A program made the position numbers and the translations under genes. Below the pieces are notes generated by a model, which was not told the origin of the DNA, did no database searches, and worked only from the letters and a program-made list of their open reading frames with translations. DNA of 64,000 nt from Aquilaria yunnanensis (taxonomy: Eukaryota; Streptophyta; Magnoliopsida; Malvales; Thymelaeaceae): the NCBI GenBank assembly GCA_039654915.1, contig CM077594.1:99710893-99774892 (forward strand), written 5' to 3'. How positions within the stretch are numbered: the first letter of the stretch is position 1; each line of letters starts with the position of its first letter. Below are positions 59,334 through 64,000 of this stretch, in pieces.

Positions 59334-61251
59334 TGTAGCAACGTATTTTTGGGAGTCGCCACCAATCAGTTTTACCTATGTACCTATGTCGATTGGACAC
59401 CTTAAAATGGTCAAAGATAATTCAAGGGGTTCGGGAATACGGTTACATTAAAACAACTTTATTCCAACGCCCAAAATTGGTACCTTAGTTTGATTTTAAT
59501 TTTGTTCTTTGCTTGCTTTAAATAATTTCAGTTAATATCCAAACCATGGATTTTAACCGAACCACCCGGATATGGACTTCTGAACCTTCCTATTTGATTT
59601 TATTTATTTTATGAAATTTTGATATTTCCAAACCATAGATCTATCGGATCACCCGGATGTGGAACCTAAAAAAAACTTTGCCTATTTTCTATTTTTTATC
59701 TTTTAAATATTTTGATTGACTATAAATCCAATTCATAAATCCTATCAAATCACTCAGATATGGATCTTAAAATTTATTGTCATCCTAAATTCATCATAGG
59801 GTTTTATTAAACCAATGTAGAATGAATTTTTCTAAAATTGATTTTTGAGATGCATTATGAGATTCAAAATAAAAACAAAATCAAGCTATTCTCAAAAAAA
59901 TTAAAAGAAAATAAAAGATAAACAAAGAGATAAATAAACAAATAAATAAACATCCTAAGTTACATCCCTATGTAAATTTAATGGTTAAATCTAATGCATA
60001 GCCAAACAAACAAATAAAGAAAGAAAAAATAAAATAAAAAACAAAGAAAAATAATTAACGTCAATAGCTGGCTGTCAATGGCCCATCTGTAAAATGAAAA
60101 TGTTAGTGAATTAGAAGAACAAAATAAAAAAAGTCTAGGGACTAAACAGCGGTTATACCAAAAGTGATGAAAGCTTGGCTGGGTCAGACTGTGTAGTGGG
60201 TCGGGTTGCCGGTCGAGAAACGGGTCACGCTCTTCTCCTTCGATTCAGGCGATCGATCAACCAATCAGGGACGGTGGAGAGCAGAGCTTTGATGGGCGAC
60301 GAGATGGATGGTTAGGGCTGACCAAATCGTCAATGGAGGACAGTGATCGGAGCAAATCGAGACAGGAACGGGAGTCGCGCGTCTTCTCCCTCTCGTCTTA
60401 GCGTCAACGGCGGCTGAGGACAGCTCCGACGGGTGATGCGGCGTTGGGGCGAATCGAGGGCAACGGCCTTGTACCTTCGGCGGTGGCTGGAGGCGTCGAA
60501 CAGAGGGGCAGCGCTTCCAGAGGTGGCGCCGATCAAGGGAAGAAGGTTAGGGTTTAGGGAGGTGAGCTGCGAAAAATCAGGGGCTAGAGGTTGCAGTTTT
60601 TTCCTTGTTAGCTAAGAGCTTAGGGACTTAGGGTTGTCGAACTTCTTCCCTGCTCGAAAAATTTAACTTATATTTATACTAGAGGGTCTTTAAAACGTGA
60701 TTAATAATGTTTTTAGAGTTTAAACTTCATCTAAATCAAATTTGAAGAAGTTTAAGTCAATTAGGATACAATCTGGTGAAATTACAAGTTTCAGTCCAAT
60801 AAAACTTTTAATCTGCTGATCTGGCCCTAAATTTTGTGCGAATTTCAATTTGACCCAAAACTTTCAGGAATTGTCAGATTAGCCCAAAACCCCCAGATTT
60901 TCCTGAAATTTAGTAAAATCACCAGATTTGGCTCAAACTCTCTTAAATTGACAGATTTGCCCTAAACTTTTCAACTCTGCCTAAAACTTTCTAATAAACC
61001 CCGGTTCTCACCCAAACTTTTTATTTTTACCTAAATTGACCCTGCAACACTTTTAGGACGTCAAATTAGTACCTAAACTAAACTAATTCCTATTCCTACC
61101 CTAAATAAACACTTTAAACTCCAAAAAAAAAAAATCAACAATACCTAAAAAGACCAAAATGCCCCCTATAAAACCAAAGTGCTCCTAAACTAATTTTTCT
61201 AATCTAAAACTTAGACAGAAGTTAGTGCCCGGACAAAATTGGGTGTCAACA
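59334..61251 (-). mobile_element. Solo LTR inserted in the LINE
   Basis: 1918 bp with TG...CA tips: on the minus strand it starts TGTTGACACCCAATTTTGTC and ends with GGCGACTCCCAAAAATACG and TTGCTACA, ends common to large plant LTR elements. The flanking sites catgg (59329-59333) and tatgg (61252-61256) match at 4 of 5, and LINE ORF1 reading continues on both sides. No second LTR or internal region is present, so recombination between LTRs probably removed the rest. Inside, a GC-rich patch (about 60180-60600) has open frames that I regard as chance. Confidence 0.75.
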
Positions 61252-61900
61252 TATGGCCAAAAGGTGACATAATATATATGTGCCAATAGACCATGGTCCA
61301 TCAAATGAAGATTTCTTATATTCCTCTTATAAAGCAAATCTCATCAAAAAGAAATAATCTCCTACATCAATACAAGTCATTTCCTTTTTTGGTTTTCATT
61401 AACTTCTAGGCCTTGGCCATACATATCTATAACCCACTCTTGTTTCAAAGACTTTGATGATCACCATCCATTGTCACTTCTTCCTAATTCTAGGTTTAAT
61501 CTCTTTGGAAATATTAATAGTCAAAATACCATCATCCTTAGTAGTGCCTTCCTCCAAGTCATTATCATTTTTAGGAAATATTGGATCTTTTAAGGATTGA
61601 TTTCTGCCCTGATCTAGCAACATTTCTTTGTATGAGCATTTCTTACTTTGGAAGGCATTATCATAGTTTTCATAAAGCTCCACATTTAAGTAACCTTCTT
61701 TGATTCTTTTAGTGCTTTGATTGTGAAGGTCTTTTCCTTTAATAGGACAACAATTTTTTGAAAAGAGCTTGAAGAATTTGAGCTTTTTTTCATTATGGTC
61801 TTCGATAAAATGGGAAGATCAACGACCATAAACCCTTTATTCAGAAAAATGAATTAATAGTTTCAAGAAAAGGACAATGAGGGACTCATGAAGAATTCTG
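61252..61900 (-). mobile_element. LINE ORF1, upstream part
   Basis: Continuation of the LINE at 55495-59333 beyond the solo LTR. A frame at 61683-61474 and broken frames down to 61252 resemble the N-terminal half of plant LINE ORF1 proteins by position and by a stretch like IYEIFIWWTMVYWHIY that recalls the 'L.GGPW.I..H...' region. The 5' limit is not defined. Confidence 0.5.
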
Positions 61901-64000
61901 GACATTTTTTTTTGTTGGCCTTGTTCCTTTTAGTTGTTTTATTTTAAAATTTTTTATCTTGTTTGCAGTTGGAATTACAATATAAGAGAGAATTACAAGA
62001 GAAATCCTTTAATAAATCACCAACCCAACCTAAACCCATCATTTTGTTGCAAGAGAAGAGAAATCTTTTATATAAATCAGGATTTAAACCTTGGCCAATC
62101 ACAAAGAAATAATTTGTATCATGCTAATTTGTTAAGAGGAAATCAACAATTTTTTATCTTTTAACTCAAATTTTAATGCAAGTTTTCTCTCTTAGATGTT
62201 AGACCTCCAACTTAATCTCTTACACACACTTGGGCTTTCTTTCACCAAATTGAAATGTCTACCAAGAGCATGAGTTGAGTTGAGTTGAGTCAAATTTTTA
62301 GTGTAACCAGATTAATGTGAAGTAGTTATGGTTATAGAAAAATATGATGTCACTTGAGAATTGAGAACTAAATATAACCTTTTTTTTTAGTTCAGCTTCT
62401 TAGATTTTTTTTTTGTTCCTAACAAAGTTTAAACCCAAGACGCATTGCTCTAACAAATTAAGGCATTCAAAACCTCACAAACCAACCACCACAACCTCCT
62501 ACCCTGAACATCTCATTGGTTGGCTGGCTGCCTATTTTATTTCCACCATCATCCTAAGACTAGTAATAATTGTAGGTTACGCAGCTCATTAAGTTCACAA
62601 CCTCTCCCCCATGTGACCATCCTCAACCTTCTCTGAGACAACTCATCGGTGTTTCTTTCCAATGACCATTGCTCCTCATCAACTATTTGATGCAATGGCT
62701 TCAGTTTCATCTTAATCATTTTTTTCAGTTTTGTCTTGATCCTTCTCCTAAGCTATCATTTGAACAGTAGCCTCATCCCTGTCTGAGTCTAACGCTTCCA
62801 CCATAGCCTCCACCTTCTCCGGCCTAGCTTTAACCTTCAACCCCAATCGATTCATCAACTATGATTATGAATATGGGTTGAAGCTAAACTGTGTTTGTTC
62901 AAGTGGACTTGGGAAGTTAGTATTAGGTTTCCATCCAAAAGACATAAACATTCTCAAAATATAATTTTCAATACAAAAATATATGCGTAGTTTAGTAATA
63001 TCATAAAACTTATAAAATATTAACACATATACATTTGGGTTTAGCTCCAACTTAGGTTAGTTATGTATGGAACCAAAATAAACTTGAAACTTAATGGTTT
63101 TTCTAGTTGTTGAATTAACCTACAACCTACGATATATTTTTATTGCCAATTCAACTAGGTATGGGTGCTTCTGGCTAGTTTCCTATGCTCGCTATTAATG
63201 CATACAACTTCTATGTGATGGACTCCCAATTTAAGGTTTTTGTTGCTGAAGCCAATTCGTAACCCACTCCGACAATTTCTTTTTAATGAGCAAAATACCT
63301 TGAACTTTGACAAGATTTAAATATGGTTGGAACTTATCAGCACGATAAATTGCCAGATCAAGAAAAGGATACTTAGAGATTTTTGTTTGCAGGTCTTCTT
63401 GAGTTTACTGGTTGGGAGCAATTTGCCTACAAGGCCATTGGCATGCGACTCCACCTCCTTGTTCACAGAGTTTCACTTGAGCTCATAGTGGATTAGGATA
63501 ACAAATGGAAACAAAGGTAAAAGAAAAAGAAGCTTCCGAATTTCAAGTTTGGCAAAGCAAATAGTTGCAACAGTTTGGAATGTGGGCATCAGCAATTCCA
63601 ATAGTTTAATGGGCACCACATTTCAGGACAATCAAACAAATCCTATGGCACTGACCAATCTCTTTGTATTTTGGTTGGACCTTGTGTTCTTGTATGAAGA
63701 ACTCGCCCACATTCTAAGCTCTTCAACCAATAAAGGCCTAAATTTTGAATACCTAATTGATGACAAAGTATGAACAAGGAACGGACCCATTTACTTATAA
63801 TCAATTAACATTCTTTTTCTCCCCCCACAAAAAAAAATGATTTCAGTTGTCTCTTCGAATAATGTCATGGTACTCGATTTTACTTTGCAGAAGATCTCAA
63901 ATGATAGAACTAATAAAATCAAGATGAAAATATCAATTGAATTCAAATTAATTAAAGGGTAAACTCCACTACCGTCCCTAAACTATATCTAATATTACTT
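61901..64000. other. Right-end region without supported gene
   Basis: AT-rich with several short frames (such as 63549-63773) that match no family and lack coding signs. The last 45 bp ('aaagggtaaactccactacc') look like the start of a repeat cut by the window edge. Confidence 0.45.

Noticed and set aside
60330..60615. Overlapping GC-rich frames on both strands
   Set aside because: Inside the solo LTR; open because of base composition, with no known domain.
63549..63773. 74-codon frame near the right edge
   Set aside because: No recognisable family and no neighbouring exons; could be part of a gene beyond the window but not supported here.
1..64000. A new multi-gene system such as a biosynthetic cluster
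   Set aside because: The genes belong to unrelated, widely found plant families spaced by transposons; nothing ties them into one pathway.

Overview
This window is nuclear DNA from a flowering plant, probably a eudicot. Genes are split by many GT-AG introns, the spacers are very AT-rich, and most of the DNA between genes is plant transposable elements. No bacterial operons, CRISPR arrays, rRNA or tRNA genes were seen. I could not name the species.

Genes from left to right: (1) the 5' part of a class IV homeodomain-leucine zipper (HD-ZIP IV) START-domain transcription factor on the minus strand, cut by the left edge; (2) an alpha-expansin close to EXPA13 (+); (3) a single-exon membrane-anchored SGNH/PC-esterase-like protein (-); (4) a decayed tau glutathione S-transferase fragment, then an intact two-exon tau GST (+); (5) a six-exon NAC transcription factor of the NAC045/NAC086 type with a hydrophobic C-terminal tail (+); (6) an eleven-exon secreted protein of unknown function that carries an in-frame stop in exon 7 (+); (7) a 13-exon sucrose synthase of the SUS5/6/7 clade (-), convergent with gene 6. 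These genes form no obvious pathway. Several are linked to cell walls, sugar use or phloem (expansin, SGNH esterase-like protein, sucrose synthase, NAC086-like), but I see only neighbourhood, not co-regulation.

Mobile elements fill most of the rest, and many boundaries are set by target-site duplications (TSDs) visible in the sequence: Mutator-type elements (5975-7754, 17864-18714, 30430-31908, 41120-42227), a PIF/Harbinger-type element (26113-26638), a CACTA element (38813-41083), a Stowaway MITE (42753-43059), two LTR elements without coding capacity (14492-16642 and the TRIM-like 20557-21991), a solo LTR (59334-61251) inserted in a dead LINE (55495 to about 61900), a truncated LINE 3' end (29697-30110) and foldback MITEs (6925-7339, 27699-28141).

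No clearly new biological system was found. The most notable local oddities are a tandemly expanded intron in the HD-ZIP gene that carries decayed copies of an exon edge, the lone stop codon in a skippable 39-nt exon of the secreted-protein gene, a 14-nt microexon in the same gene, and a 48-nt exitron-like segment in the NAC gene. All exon borders were set by eye from reading frame, splice signals and family knowledge.
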